In this document: positions 18,608 to 26,870 of the stretch, piece after piece
How the letters are laid out: every line of letters starts with the position of its first letter
Position numbering within the stretch: position 1 is the stretch's first letter
From: Gammaproteobacteria bacterium
Lineage (GTDB): Bacteria > Pseudomonadota > Gammaproteobacteria > Pseudomonadales > Pseudohongiellaceae
NCBI GenBank assembly: GCA_030832825.1
Contig: JAURIJ010000019.1
Span: 1-48,126 of the forward strand
Direction of reading: 5' to 3'
Length of the DNA: 48,126 nucleotides
The notes under the pieces: generated by a model
The model's database searches: none
Told to the model about the DNA's origin: nothing
What the model saw: the letters and a program-made list of their open reading frames with translations, nothing else
Translations under genes and position numbers: made by a program

Positions 18608-19630
18608 GTGGCATCTGACGAATTCGACATCATCCGCCGCCATTTCAACCGCAGCGAGCTGGCCTTCGCGGTGCCTGCGGTGCCCCTGGCCATTGGCGAC
18701 GATTGTGCCCTGCTGCGCCCGAGTCCGGGCTGCGAGCTGGCCGTCTCCATGGACATGCTGGTGGAAGGAGTGCACTTTCTGGCGGATTGCGATCCGTTCC
18801 AACTGGGGCAGCGTACCCTGCTCGTCAATCTGAGCGACCTCGCGGCCATGGGCGCGCGACCGCTGTGCTTCACGCTGGCGCTGAGTCTGCCGCGCAGCGA
18901 CGCCCCCTGGCTCGCGCGCTTCAGTGCCGGACTGGCGCGGGTGGCGGCGCAGCATCACTGTCCTCTTGTGGGCGGCGATCTCACGGCCAGTGCGCCCACG
19001 GTGGCCGGGCGCGTCGGCCCGCTGTGCCTGTGCGTGCAGGTGCACGGGGAAGTGCCGGCCGGGGCCGCGCTGCGCCGCAGCGGGGCGCGGGTGGGCGATG
19101 TGATCTGCGTGACGGGCAGCCTGGGCGATGCCGCTGCCGGGCTGCACATCCTGCGCGATGGGGCCTGGCCCGAGCTGGCGACGCCTTTGCGCGAGCGTCT
19201 GCTGCAGGCCTTTCACGCGCCGCAATCCCGTGTCGCCACCGGGATGGCCCTGCGCGGTCTGGCCAGCGCCGCCATCGATCTGTCGGACGGTCTGGCCTCG
19301 GATCTCGGGCACATCCTGCAGGCCAGCGGCGTCGGGGCCCGGGTGGAGCTCGACGAGCTGCCGCTGTCCGAGGCGCTGTGTGCCGCGGTGCCGCCTGAGC
19401 AGCGTCCGGGCCTGGCACTGGGCGGTGGCGATGACTATGAATTGTGCTTCACGGTGCCGCCGCAGCAGCTGCAGGCAGTCCAGGCGCGTCTGGCGGCCCT
19501 GGGTACACCGGTGAGTCGCATTGGGGAGATCGTGGCCGGCAGTGGCGTGCAATGGCGTCGCGCAGGAGTGCCCACGGCGCTGAAGGTGCGCGGCTACAAC
19601 CATTTCGATGGTGGGGGAGCGCCGACATGA
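18608..19630 (+). CDS. thiL: Thiamine-monophosphate kinase
   Basis: A 340-residue enzyme that phosphorylates thiamine monophosphate to the cofactor thiamine diphosphate. AIGDDCALL near residue 30, SMDMLVEGVHF, LVNLSDLAAMGARP and GGDLTAS are ThiL/PurM-family ATP- and substrate-binding motifs; AIDLSDGLASDL and GGDDYEL appear later in the sequence. The start is a GTG at 18608. Its stop overlaps the pgpA start (ATGA). It lies 59 bases after nusB with a hairpin in the gap. Confidence 0.95.
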   Translation: MASDEFDIIRRHFNRSELAFAVPAVPLAIGDDCALLRPSPGCELAVSMDMLVEGVHFLADCDPFQLGQRTLLVNLSDLAAMGARPLCFTLALSLPRSDAPWLARFSAGLARVAAQHHCPLVGGDLTASAPTVAGRVGPLCLCVQVHGEVPAGAALRRSGARVGDVICVTGSLGDAAAGLHILRDGAWPELATPLRERLLQAFHAPQSRVATGMALRGLASAAIDLSDGLASDLGHILQASGVGARVELDELPLSEALCAAVPPEQRPGLALGGGDDYELCFTVPPQQLQAVQARLAALGTPVSRIGEIVAGSGVQWRRAGVPTALKVRGYNHFDGGGAPT

Positions 19631-20115
19631 CCAAGTCCGCCTCGGCCACACCGCGTTCGGTGTGGCGCAATCCGGTGCACTTCGCGGCCTTCGGGTTCGG
19701 CAGTGGCGCGGCACCAGTGGCACCTGGCACCTTCGGCACTGCGATGGCGGTGCTGCTGTATCTGCTGCTGCCGGCCATGAGCCCGGTCAGCTACGCCGCT
19801 TTCGTGCTGGCGAGCTTCGTGGTGGGCGTCTGGGTTTGCGGCAGGACGGCGCGGGACATCGGGGTGCACGATCACGGCGGTATCGTGTGGGACGAGTTCA
19901 CGGGCTACTGGCTGACGATGTTCATGGCACCTCCGGGCTGGACCTGGATCGTGCTCGGGTTCGTGCTGTTCCGGTTCTTCGACATCGTGAAGCCCTGGCC
20001 GATTCGTTGGCTGGATCGCAATGTCGAGGGCGGACTGGGCGTGATGATAGACGATGTACTGGCAGGACTGATGGCGCTGTTCTGCCTGCAGTTGCTGGCG
20101 GCAATTTCAACGTAG
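19627..20115 (+). CDS. pgpA: Phosphatidylglycerophosphatase A
   Basis: A 162-residue inner-membrane phosphatase that makes phosphatidylglycerol from its phosphate. Family motifs are [17 protein letters not shown] near the N-terminus, [12 protein letters not shown] in the middle and [15 protein letters not shown] before the final helix with DDVLAG. There are about four hydrophobic segments. The start is chosen at the ATG overlapping the thiL stop; the frame remains open upstream but has no family sequence. Confidence 0.95.
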   Translation: MTKSASATPRSVWRNPVHFAAFGFGSGAAPVAPGTFGTAMAVLLYLLLPAMSPVSYAAFVLASFVVGVWVCGRTARDIGVHDHGGIVWDEFTGYWLTMFMAPPGWTWIVLGFVLFRFFDIVKPWPIRWLDRNVEGGLGVMIDDVLAGLMALFCLQLLAAIST

Positions 20116-20122
20116 AGAGAGG

Positions 20123-20728
20123 GTGGATGCAGTGCTTGTAAAATTTGTGGCCGGGGCGAAGCTGCCCACGGAATGGGGCGAATTCACGATCCATGGCTTT
20201 GAGGATCCGCAGACCGGCAAGGAGCACATCGTGCTGGCCATGGGCGATCTGGACAATGGCGAACCGGCGCTGTGCCGCATTCATTCGGAGTGTCTGACGG
20301 GTGACGCCCTGTTCAGTCTGCGCTGTGACTGCGGGCCGCAGCTGCAGTACGCCATGCAGCATATCGCGCGAGAAGGCCGCGGGTTGATTCTCTACCTGCG
20401 CCAGGAAGGCCGCGGCATCGGCCTGCTGAACAAGATCCGGGCCTATGCCCTGCAGGATGCCGGCGCCGACACCGTGGAAGCGAACGAGCAGCTGGGCTTT
20501 CTGGCCGACGGCCGCGAATACGCCATCGTGCGGCCGATGCTGGAGCACTTCGGAGTGCATTCCCTGCGCCTGCTCACGAACAATCCGCGCAAGGTGCGCG
20601 CCGTCGAAGCCCTGGGCTTCCCAGTCGCCGAGCGACTGCCCATCCACACGGGCTACAACCCGCACAACAAGGGCTATCTGGCAGTCAAGGCCAGCAAGCT
20701 CGGCCACATGCCCCGCCGTGACGACTGA
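20123..20728 (+). CDS. ribA: GTP cyclohydrolase II
   Basis: A 201-residue zinc enzyme opening the riboflavin pathway from GTP. The complete zinc motif is present, [10 protein letters not shown] and LRCDCG, with the catalytic region [12 protein letters not shown] and the C-terminal RLLTNNPRK and TGYNPHN. The start is a GTG at 20123 behind GAGAGAGGG; a second GTG at 20132 is possible. It lies seven bases after pgpA and supplies the activity missing from the degenerate C-terminal domain of RibBA. Confidence 0.96.
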   Translation: MDAVLVKFVAGAKLPTEWGEFTIHGFEDPQTGKEHIVLAMGDLDNGEPALCRIHSECLTGDALFSLRCDCGPQLQYAMQHIAREGRGLILYLRQEGRGIGLLNKIRAYALQDAGADTVEANEQLGFLADGREYAIVRPMLEHFGVHSLRLLTNNPRKVRAVEALGFPVAERLPIHTGYNPHNKGYLAVKASKLGHMPRRDD

Positions 20729-20742
20729 GGGGCACCTGCCCC
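20729..20742 (+). terminator. Small hairpin between convergent genes
   Basis: GGGGC and GCCCC with an ACCT loop follow the ribA stop directly, in the 30-base gap before the convergent GGDEF/EAL gene. The tail CTTGGTTG has few T residues, so terminator function is only possible. Confidence 0.3.
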
Positions 20743-20758
20743 CTTGGTTGCGCTGACC

Positions 20759-23137
20759 TCAACCCGCCCGCACTGACTTGACGCTGCCCTGTTCGGTGGC
20801 GTCACCGTTGCGCAGCGAGCGCAGCACGTCCTCCATCTCGGCCAGCGTGATCGGCTGGCCCAGGAAATAGCCCTGGATGTAGTCGCAATCGAAAGTGCTG
20901 AGCAGGTCGATGTCTTCCTGCGACTCGGCCCCTTCCATCGTCACCAGCATGCCGTTGGAGTGGCACAGTTCCACCAGCGGCTTGAGGATCTGGCGGTTGC
21001 CGCGCTTGAGTGTCTGCTGGATGAAGCGCTTGTCGAACTTCACCATCTTGATCGGGTATTCCACGATGCGCAGCAGGGAGGTGAAGCCGGCGCCGAAGTC
21101 GTCCAGAGCCAGCATGTAGCCGGCCTCGGAAAGTCGGTTCAGGAAGGCGCTGGCGTGGCTGGTGAACTCGATGTTCACTGTTTCGGTGATCTCCAGCTGG
21201 ATATTGCCCGGGGCGATGTCGAAGCGGCGGGCGTAGCGGTCCAGCACGTCGGTGATGTTGCTCAGCTGCAGCTGCGCCGAGGAGATGTTCAGCGACAGCT
21301 TGAAGTCCCGTCCCAGCAGGTCGCGGATGGCCGGGTAACTGGACAGACCGGTGCGGATCACCCACTCGTCGATCATGGCGAACACTCCGCAGGACTCGGC
21401 GATGGGCACGAATTCGTCCGGGTCCACCGTGCCCAGCTTGCGGGATTCCCAGCGCAGCAGCGCCTCGAAGCCGTCCAGCTCTCCCGTCTTCACGTTCAGC
21501 AGGGGCATGTACACCAGACGGAATTCCGCGTCGGGCTTGACGATCTTCAGTGCCGTCTCGATCTCCTGGCGGCGGCGCAGCTTGCGCGCCAGGGCGGGCG
21601 AATAGAAGGCTGCCTGATTCTTGCCCTGCAGCTTGGCCTGGTACATGGCCGTGTCGGCATTGGAGATCAGCTGGCTCAGGGAATTGCCGTCGGTGGGGAA
21701 CACGGCGATGCCGATGCTGGCGCTGATCGGAAAGCGGGCCTTGGCAAAATGCAGGCCGTCGGCCAGCTGGCTCAGCACCATGTCGGCAATCTCGCGGGCT
21801 TCCTGCTTGGCGCGCGGGTGCCGGATCAGCAGGCAGAACTGGTCCCCGGCGACACGCCCTGGCAGGACCAGCGGGCCGCCTTCCTTCCTCGTGTCCGAGG
21901 AGCGGATCACCGCGATGTCCGACAGGCTGAGGGCGAAGGCCGTCAGCAGTTCGTCGCCGAACTTGTGGCCGTACTTGTCGTTGACGAACTTGAAGTTGTC
22001 GAGGTCCAGATACATCAGGGCCACCTGCTCGCCCTGGCGGGTGGCCTCTTCCAAGGCCGTGCGGCCCATCAAGGTCACGAAACTGAGGTTGTACAGGCCG
22101 GTCAGGCTGTCACGCTGCATCAAGCGACGGGTTTCCTCGTAAGAGCTGGACAGATCCTCGTAGAGATTGCGGAAGGTGCTGGCCAGCCGGCTGATCTCGT
22201 CGTCGCCCGTATTGCGCACGGGGATCGTGTTGCTCTTGCGCGCCATCACGTCGGACAGATCCTTTTCCAGCGTGGACACCGGTCGTGTCACATAGCGCGT
22301 CACCAGCCCATAGAGACAGATCGACGCGGTGGCGGCAAACGCCAGGCTGATCAGTGTCAGCCACCCGGCCAGCGGCAGCAGCTGGGCCTGCAGATAGTCT
22401 GGAGGCAGGGCGATCTGCAGGACATTGTCATTGCCCAGCCCGGCGCTGGCATGCAGGCCGTCCAGCATCAGCGGAGTCTTGCTGATCGTGAAGGACTGGC
22501 CGAACTCCTGTTCGAAACGCTCCCGCGCGGCATTGAATTCCGTGGGCTCGATGGCCAGCTGCACCACGATGCTGTTGTCGCGCTGGGACGCGATCGGTTC
22601 GGCGAAGGTGACGCGATCGATCAGCTGGGCCTTCACCAGGGTGTTGACCTCGCCGGGCGGTTGCAGATATTCCCAGCGCTCGGTGTCCTCGCCTTCATAC
22701 AGCGAGTAGGCGAAGTCGCGCAGCGGCACTGACAGCACGCTGAAGGGGTTGTCGCTCAGTTCGAAGTAGTAGCTGATCTCAGGTTCCGGGTAGCGCGCCG
22801 CAATGGCGAAACTCATGTAGTCAGAGCGGTGCTGGCTGAAGGTCTTGAAGCTGTCCTCGAGGCTGCGCACCAGGGCCAGCTCGTTGTAGTCGTCTTCGCT
22901 GGCCAGCAGGTATTCGTGGAAGATGTGACTCTCGGTGATGGCGTGCAGGTAGCTTTCGGTGAAGGTCGCGTACTGATTGAAGATCGAGGCGAGCTGGCTC
23001 ACGGCGTTGTTGAGGCGGTACTGCTCCTGCCGTTCCACGAAGTTGCGTGCCTGCTCGTACACCACCATCGACGCCACCAGGAAGCTCAGCAGCACCACCG
23101 GGGTGATCACCAGCAGGGAGCGCTTACTGAGATTCAT
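20759..23137 (-). CDS. Membrane GGDEF/EAL c-di-GMP protein, MbaA-like
   Basis: A 792-residue inner-membrane signalling protein. A membrane helix at about 7-27 and another at about 254-279 flank a 225-residue periplasmic sensor. A HAMP-like segment (about 280-330) leads to a GGDEF domain (about 340-510) and an EAL domain (about 525-775). The GGDEF signature reads AGDQF (430-434) and no RxxD inhibitory site precedes it, so cyclase activity is doubtful. The EAL domain keeps its usual catalytic residues: E558 in EALLRW, N617, E649, D679-D680, K700, E735 and Q755. It should hydrolyse c-di-GMP. Its start overlaps the upstream PotD-like gene by 14 bases. That pairing is the arrangement of NspS and MbaA in Vibrio cholerae, where the binding protein controls the membrane enzyme. 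Confidence 0.88.
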   Translation of the reverse strand: MNLSKRSLLVITPVVLLSFLVASMVVYEQARNFVERQEQYRLNNAVSQLASIFNQYATFTESYLHAITESHIFHEYLLASEDDYNELALVRSLEDSFKTFSQHRSDYMSFAIAARYPEPEISYYFELSDNPFSVLSVPLRDFAYSLYEGEDTERWEYLQPPGEVNTLVKAQLIDRVTFAEPIASQRDNSIVVQLAIEPTEFNAARERFEQEFGQSFTISKTPLMLDGLHASAGLGNDNVLQIALPPDYLQAQLLPLAGWLTLISLAFAATASICLYGLVTRYVTRPVSTLEKDLSDVMARKSNTIPVRNTGDDEISRLASTFRNLYEDLSSSYEETRRLMQRDSLTGLYNLSFVTLMGRTALEEATRQGEQVALMYLDLDNFKFVNDKYGHKFGDELLTAFALSLSDIAVIRSSDTRKEGGPLVLPGRVAGDQFCLLIRHPRAKQEAREIADMVLSQLADGLHFAKARFPISASIGIAVFPTDGNSLSQLISNADTAMYQAKLQGKNQAAFYSPALARKLRRRQEIETALKIVKPDAEFRLVYMPLLNVKTGELDGFEALLRWESRKLGTVDPDEFVPIAESCGVFAMIDEWVIRTGLSSYPAIRDLLGRDFKLSLNISSAQLQLSNITDVLDRYARRFDIAPGNIQLEITETVNIEFTSHASAFLNRLSEAGYMLALDDFGAGFTSLLRIVEYPIKMVKFDKRFIQQTLKRGNRQILKPLVELCHSNGMLVTMEGAESQEDIDLLSTFDCDYIQGYFLGQPITLAEMEDVLRSLRNGDATEQGSVKSVRAG

Positions 23138-24173
23138 GGAGTTTCACCAGCGCACTGGAGATGCGATTGCGCATCAGGATGTTGTTCAGAGTGATGGCCT
23201 CGTATTCCTGGAAAAGCGCGCCAGCGTCTGCATCCGGATAGACCAGCGGGTCGTTGCGGAAGACTTCGTGCTGCAGCGCCACGGCGGCGGTGTTGGTGGT
23301 GGCAATGCCCGGCGCCTCGGAGTTGGCGGCTGCCAGTTCAGGCGTGTTCATGAAATTCAGGAAATCCATGGCCAGCGCCTGATTGCTGGAATTCGCCACC
23401 ACAGCCAGGCAGTCGATCCACAGCGCGGTGCCCTCCTGGGGCACGGCATAGGCCCAGTGGTCGGTGCCGCTCAGCCGGTTCAGCTCGCGCTCATCGCCGC
23501 TGTAGGCCAGTGCCAGATGCAGGCTGTCGGCCTGTGGCTGCTGGCCGACGAAGGTCAGGGCGTAGTCGAAGGTCAGCACCCCGGGCAGCAGGGCGCGCAG
23601 CTCGTCATAGACGTCGCTCAGCAGAGCCTCGTCGTCGGTGCTGATGGAGGCGTCGCGCAGAATCAGGGAAGGGGCAAGGGTGTCGATGTAATTGTCGAGC
23701 AGGCCGACGTGACCGATCAGCGTGGCCTCGGGGTGCAGAAGCGCCCGCCAGGAGTCGGGCGCCTGGGGCAGGATGTCGCGGCGATAGACCAGACCCATGG
23801 TGCCCCACGGATACGGCGTGGCGAAACTGCCGCAACTCTCCACCCAGCGCGGTGCCAGGTGCCGCAGGTTGTCGGTGCCGCTGAACTGCGCCACCGGCAC
23901 CAGAATGCCGCGTTCGCCGAACAGGGGCGCGGACACCTTGTCGATGGTGACCAGGTCGAGCGTGCCAGGCCGCACCGTGCCAAGCATGGTGTTGCGCACC
24001 TCGTCGTTGTCGAACACGATCTGGTTCACCGTGGCGCCCGTGCGCGCTTCCCAGGCGCTGATCAGTTCCTCGGAGAAATAGGCTTCCCAGGTGAGGATGT
24101 TCAGTGTCTGCGCCTGGCCAGCGCCGGGCAGGCAGAGACTGCTGAGGAGAATGTAGGGAAAGATCTTGCGCAT
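23124..24173 (-). CDS. PotD/NspS-like periplasmic binding protein
   Basis: A 349-residue exported solute-binding protein. The signal peptide is MRKIFPYILLSSLCLPGAGQ, with cleavage near GQAQ. The mature start TLNILTWEAYFSEELISAWE, then TGATVNQIVFDNDEVRNTM and LDLVTIDKVSAPLFGERG, fits the polyamine-binding PotD/PotF family, and more closely the NspS branch as I recall it. No permease or ATPase gene is adjacent. Instead it overlaps the GGDEF/EAL gene, so it more likely reports a ligand such as norspermidine or spermidine to that protein than feeds transport (inference from the NspS/MbaA model). A transport role with a distant permease cannot be excluded. Confidence 0.82.
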   Translation of the reverse strand: MRKIFPYILLSSLCLPGAGQAQTLNILTWEAYFSEELISAWEARTGATVNQIVFDNDEVRNTMLGTVRPGTLDLVTIDKVSAPLFGERGILVPVAQFSGTDNLRHLAPRWVESCGSFATPYPWGTMGLVYRRDILPQAPDSWRALLHPEATLIGHVGLLDNYIDTLAPSLILRDASISTDDEALLSDVYDELRALLPGVLTFDYALTFVGQQPQADSLHLALAYSGDERELNRLSGTDHWAYAVPQEGTALWIDCLAVVANSSNQALAMDFLNFMNTPELAAANSEAPGIATTNTAAVALQHEVFRNDPLVYPDADAGALFQEYEAITLNNILMRNRISSALVKLHESQ

Positions 24174-24202
24174 GGCGTATGCTGCTCGTTGAACTGGGCG
24201 GC

Positions 24203-24235
24203 ATTATAGCCTCGGCCGCAGTGCTTTGACGTCAA
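24203..24235 (-). promoter_or_regulatory. Promoter of the binding protein/GGDEF-EAL operon with palindrome
   Basis: On the minus strand a perfect TATAAT -10 box lies at 24203-24208, 29 bases before the ATG. There is no good -35 box. In its place is the perfect ten-base palindrome TTGACGTCAA (24226-24235), which suggests an activator-dependent or repressed promoter. Confidence 0.5.
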
Positions 24236-24308
24236 GTTGCTCAGAAATCAAGCAAAGTTGACCCGGTTTGATCCACGCAGCCCCCCAACAACCCATCGGA
24301 GTGACCTC

Positions 24309-25130
24309 ATGAAAACGATCCTCATCACTGGCGCATCCACCGGCATCGGGCGCGCCACCGCGCTGCTGTTCCAGCAGGCGGGCTGGAATGTCGCCGCCAC
24401 CATGCGCGACCCGTCCCGCGAAAGCGAACTGGCAGCTCTGCCCAATGTGCTGGTGCAGGCGCTGGATGTCACCGAAAAGGCCAGCATCGATGCTGCCGTA
24501 AGCGCGACCGTGAGCCGCTTCGGCCGCCTGGACGTGCTGCTCAACAATGCCGGCTATGGCCTCTTCGGCCCGCTGGAGGCGGTGACCCCCGCACAGCTGG
24601 AGCGCCAGTACCGCACCAATGTCTTCGGCCCGGTGCAGACGATGCAGGCCGCGCTGCCGCATCTGCGGGCAACCCGTGGCGTGATCATCAATGTCTCGTC
24701 CATCGGCGGGCGCGTGAGCTTTCCGTTCAATTCGCTCTACCACGGCACCAAGTTCGCGCTGGAGGGCATTTCCGAATCCCTCGCCATCGAGCTGGCGCCC
24801 CAGGGCGTGCGGGTGAAGATCGTGGAGCCGGGTGGCGTGAAGACAGACTTTGCCGGGCGCTCCCTCGACGTCATGTCGCTGCCGGGCCTGCATCTCTACG
24901 ATGCTTCGCTGAAGAGCATCATGGCGGTGTTTGCTGACCCGGCTCGTCGCGTCGATTATTCCGAGCCGATGGACATCGCGCGGGTGATCCACGAGGCCGC
25001 GACCGATGCCAGCCCCCGCCTGCGCTATCTGGCCGGCAAGGATGCGATCGCCATGGCGGCGCACCGCGCCGGCATCAGCGACGAGGACCATCTGGCGCAG
25101 AGCGTGGTGCGTTTCGGCCTGCAGAGCTGA
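24309..25130 (+). CDS. Short-chain dehydrogenase/reductase
   Basis: A classical SDR of 273 residues. The NAD(P)-binding motif TGASTGIG is at residues 7-14, NNAG follows in LLNNAGYGLFGPLE, the catalytic Ser is in INVSSIGG, and Tyr and Lys are in YHGTK. The start at the ATG 24309 gives MKTILITGASTGIG, the normal distance to the cofactor motif; the frame is open further upstream without family sequence. It is transcribed away from the binding protein/GGDEF-EAL operon. The long C-terminal part resembles SDRs acting on lipid or steroid-like substrates, but the substrate is not predictable. Confidence 0.9.
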   Translation: MKTILITGASTGIGRATALLFQQAGWNVAATMRDPSRESELAALPNVLVQALDVTEKASIDAAVSATVSRFGRLDVLLNNAGYGLFGPLEAVTPAQLERQYRTNVFGPVQTMQAALPHLRATRGVIINVSSIGGRVSFPFNSLYHGTKFALEGISESLAIELAPQGVRVKIVEPGGVKTDFAGRSLDVMSLPGLHLYDASLKSIMAVFADPARRVDYSEPMDIARVIHEAATDASPRLRYLAGKDAIAMAAHRAGISDEDHLAQSVVRFGLQS

Positions 25131-25141
25131 GCCGTGAGCCT

Positions 25142-25155
25142 ATGATCGCGATCAT
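25142..25155. promoter_or_regulatory. 14-bp perfect palindrome upstream of the Met/His-rich gene
   Basis: ATGATCGCGATCAT is a perfect palindrome located 77 bases before the next start codon and 12 bases after the SDR stop. It is a candidate operator for that gene. The regulator is unknown. Confidence 0.4.
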
Positions 25156-25231
25156 CCGGACGGCTTTGACGGCGCGCCTAGACTGGCCTCATGGCTCGGC
25201 GAATCGAGCCCCTGACACAGGAGAGAACCCC

Positions 25232-25969
25232 ATGAAGACGATGACCAAAGCCGCCTTGACACTTGCCATGTTGGTCGCCAGCGGTGCCTGGGCCCAGCAG
25301 GACGATCACTCGGGCCATGCCGGGCATGGCGCCGCGGCAGACAGTGGCGTGGTGACGCGCGCCCCGGATTCGCCGCTGGCAGGCAGCGGTGCCGCAGCCG
25401 CCAGCGGCGGCATGATGCATGGGCAGGGCGGTGGGATGATGCAGGGCCGGGGTGGCGGGATGATGGGGAGTGGGATGATGGGCGGCGGTGCGGCCCCGTC
25501 CCAGCTCGGTCAGGACGCGTTCTCGGCCATCCAGCAGATCGTGCAGCAACTGCAGGCCGATCCGGCGACCGACTGGAGCAAGGTCGACATTGATGCGCTG
25601 CGCGCTCATCTGATTGACATGAACCTGGTCACGCTGCAGGCCGTGGTGAGCAGCGAGGATGTGGAAGGCGGGGCTCGCTATACCGTGACCGGCAGTGGGG
25701 AGGTGATCGGCGCGATCCAGCGCATGGTGCCCGCGCACGCCGCGCAGATGTCGAGCGACCCGGCCTGGCACGCCAGCACCGTGCCGCTGGAGAACGGCGT
25801 GCTGCTGACCGTGCATGCCACCAATCCGGCCGATGTGACCAAGGTGCGCGCACTGGGCTTCCTCGGCTTCATGGTGCAGGGCGATCACCACCTGCCTCAC
25901 CACCTGATGATGGCCACCGGCTCGGATACCGCACCGGCAGCAGCCACTGACGGCGGCCACCAGTACTGA
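25232..25969 (+). CDS. Exported Met/His/Gly-rich protein, possible metal binder
   Basis: A 245-residue protein with a signal peptide (1-21, cleaved after GAWA). Residues 26-32 read HSGHAGH, and residues 59-86 are a Gly/Met repeat region with five MM pairs (GGGMM units). Further His pairs occur near the C-terminus in HHLPHH. Met- and His-rich exported proteins commonly bind copper or silver, so that is the working idea. The folded part (about 90-225) has no family I recognise. A ribosome binding site, AGGAGA, precedes the ATG. The gene stands alone and converges on btuF. Confidence 0.7.
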   Translation: MKTMTKAALTLAMLVASGAWAQQDDHSGHAGHGAAADSGVVTRAPDSPLAGSGAAAASGGMMHGQGGGMMQGRGGGMMGSGMMGGGAAPSQLGQDAFSAIQQIVQQLQADPATDWSKVDIDALRAHLIDMNLVTLQAVVSSEDVEGGARYTVTGSGEVIGAIQRMVPAHAAQMSSDPAWHASTVPLENGVLLTVHATNPADVTKVRALGFLGFMVQGDHHLPHHLMMATGSDTAPAAATDGGHQY

Positions 25970-25979
25970 TCACCCTGGT

Positions 25980-26870
25980 TCAGGGCTGTGCGCGCACCGT
26001 GTCCAGGTGCGCGCACATCTGCAGGGCTCCGCTCAACACGCGCAGGCTGTGCCGCTGCACGAAGTCGGGCGGAATGAAGAACAGATGCTCCTTGGCCACG
26101 GCCTGCAGCTGCGGCCAGCGCCGCCAGTCGTCCAGCCACTCCGGGCGGGCGATGTCCATGCCGCTGGCGATGATGGCCTGCGGATTGCGTTGCAGCACCG
26201 CCTCCTCGCTGACCTTGGGCGCCAGACCCAGATTCCCGAAGATGTTCTCCCCGCCACACAGGCTGATGATGTCGTTGATCAACTCATGCCCGCCCACACT
26301 GATCAGTGGATCGTTCCAGACCTGATAGAACACCGACACCCGTTCGGCATTGCGATGACGCTGGCGCAGCACCTCGAGCTGTTCCCGGAAATAGGCCGAG
26401 GCCTGCATGCCGGTGCGCTGCGTGCCGGCCAGCGTGGCGAACTTCTCGATGTGCTCGGGAATGCTGTCCAGCGTGGTGGGTTCGGCGATGTAGACATTGA
26501 AGCCGAGGTCGATCAGGCGCTGCACGGCAGCGCGGGGATTGCCGCTGCGCCAGGCCACGATCAGGTCGGGGTTGAAGCCGACAATGGCCTCCATGTCCAG
26601 AAGGTCGAAACGCCCGACCACCGGGATGCCCTGTGCCTGGGGCGGGAAGTCGCTGTACTCGCTGACGCCGTAGATCCAGTTGCCGGCGCCGGCGACGAAC
26701 AGCAGCTCTGTCAGCGACGGGGCCAGGCTGACGATGCGCCGGGCGGGCTGCTGCAGGGTGATGCTGCGCTGGTCGTCGTCCACCACGGTGATCGGCTGCG
26801 CGCTGCTGCCGGTCGGCAGAGCCGCCAGCAGCAGCGCGAGCCACAGCGCGGCGCAGTGCAGCAGGCGCAT
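25980..26870 (-). CDS. btuF: Periplasmic cobalamin-binding protein BtuF-like
   Basis: A 296-residue helical-backbone binding protein of the vitamin B12 or iron-chelate type. The signal peptide occupies about 1-24. The core RRIVSLAPSLTELLFVAGAG, then VGRFDLLDMEAIVGFNPDLIVAW, is typical of BtuF, and the C-terminus holds the usual RPEWLDDWRRWPQL. It normally passes cobalamin to BtuCD; no btuC or btuD lies in the window. Its ATG shares one base with the cobO stop, and both follow the riboswitch-controlled btuB, which supports cobalamin rather than haem or siderophore as ligand. Confidence 0.9.
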   Translation of the reverse strand: MRLLHCAALWLALLLAALPTGSSAQPITVVDDDQRSITLQQPARRIVSLAPSLTELLFVAGAGNWIYGVSEYSDFPPQAQGIPVVGRFDLLDMEAIVGFNPDLIVAWRSGNPRAAVQRLIDLGFNVYIAEPTTLDSIPEHIEKFATLAGTQRTGMQASAYFREQLEVLRQRHRNAERVSVFYQVWNDPLISVGGHELINDIISLCGGENIFGNLGLAPKVSEEAVLQRNPQAIIASGMDIARPEWLDDWRRWPQLQAVAKEHLFFIPPDFVQRHSLRVLSGALQMCAHLDTVRAQP

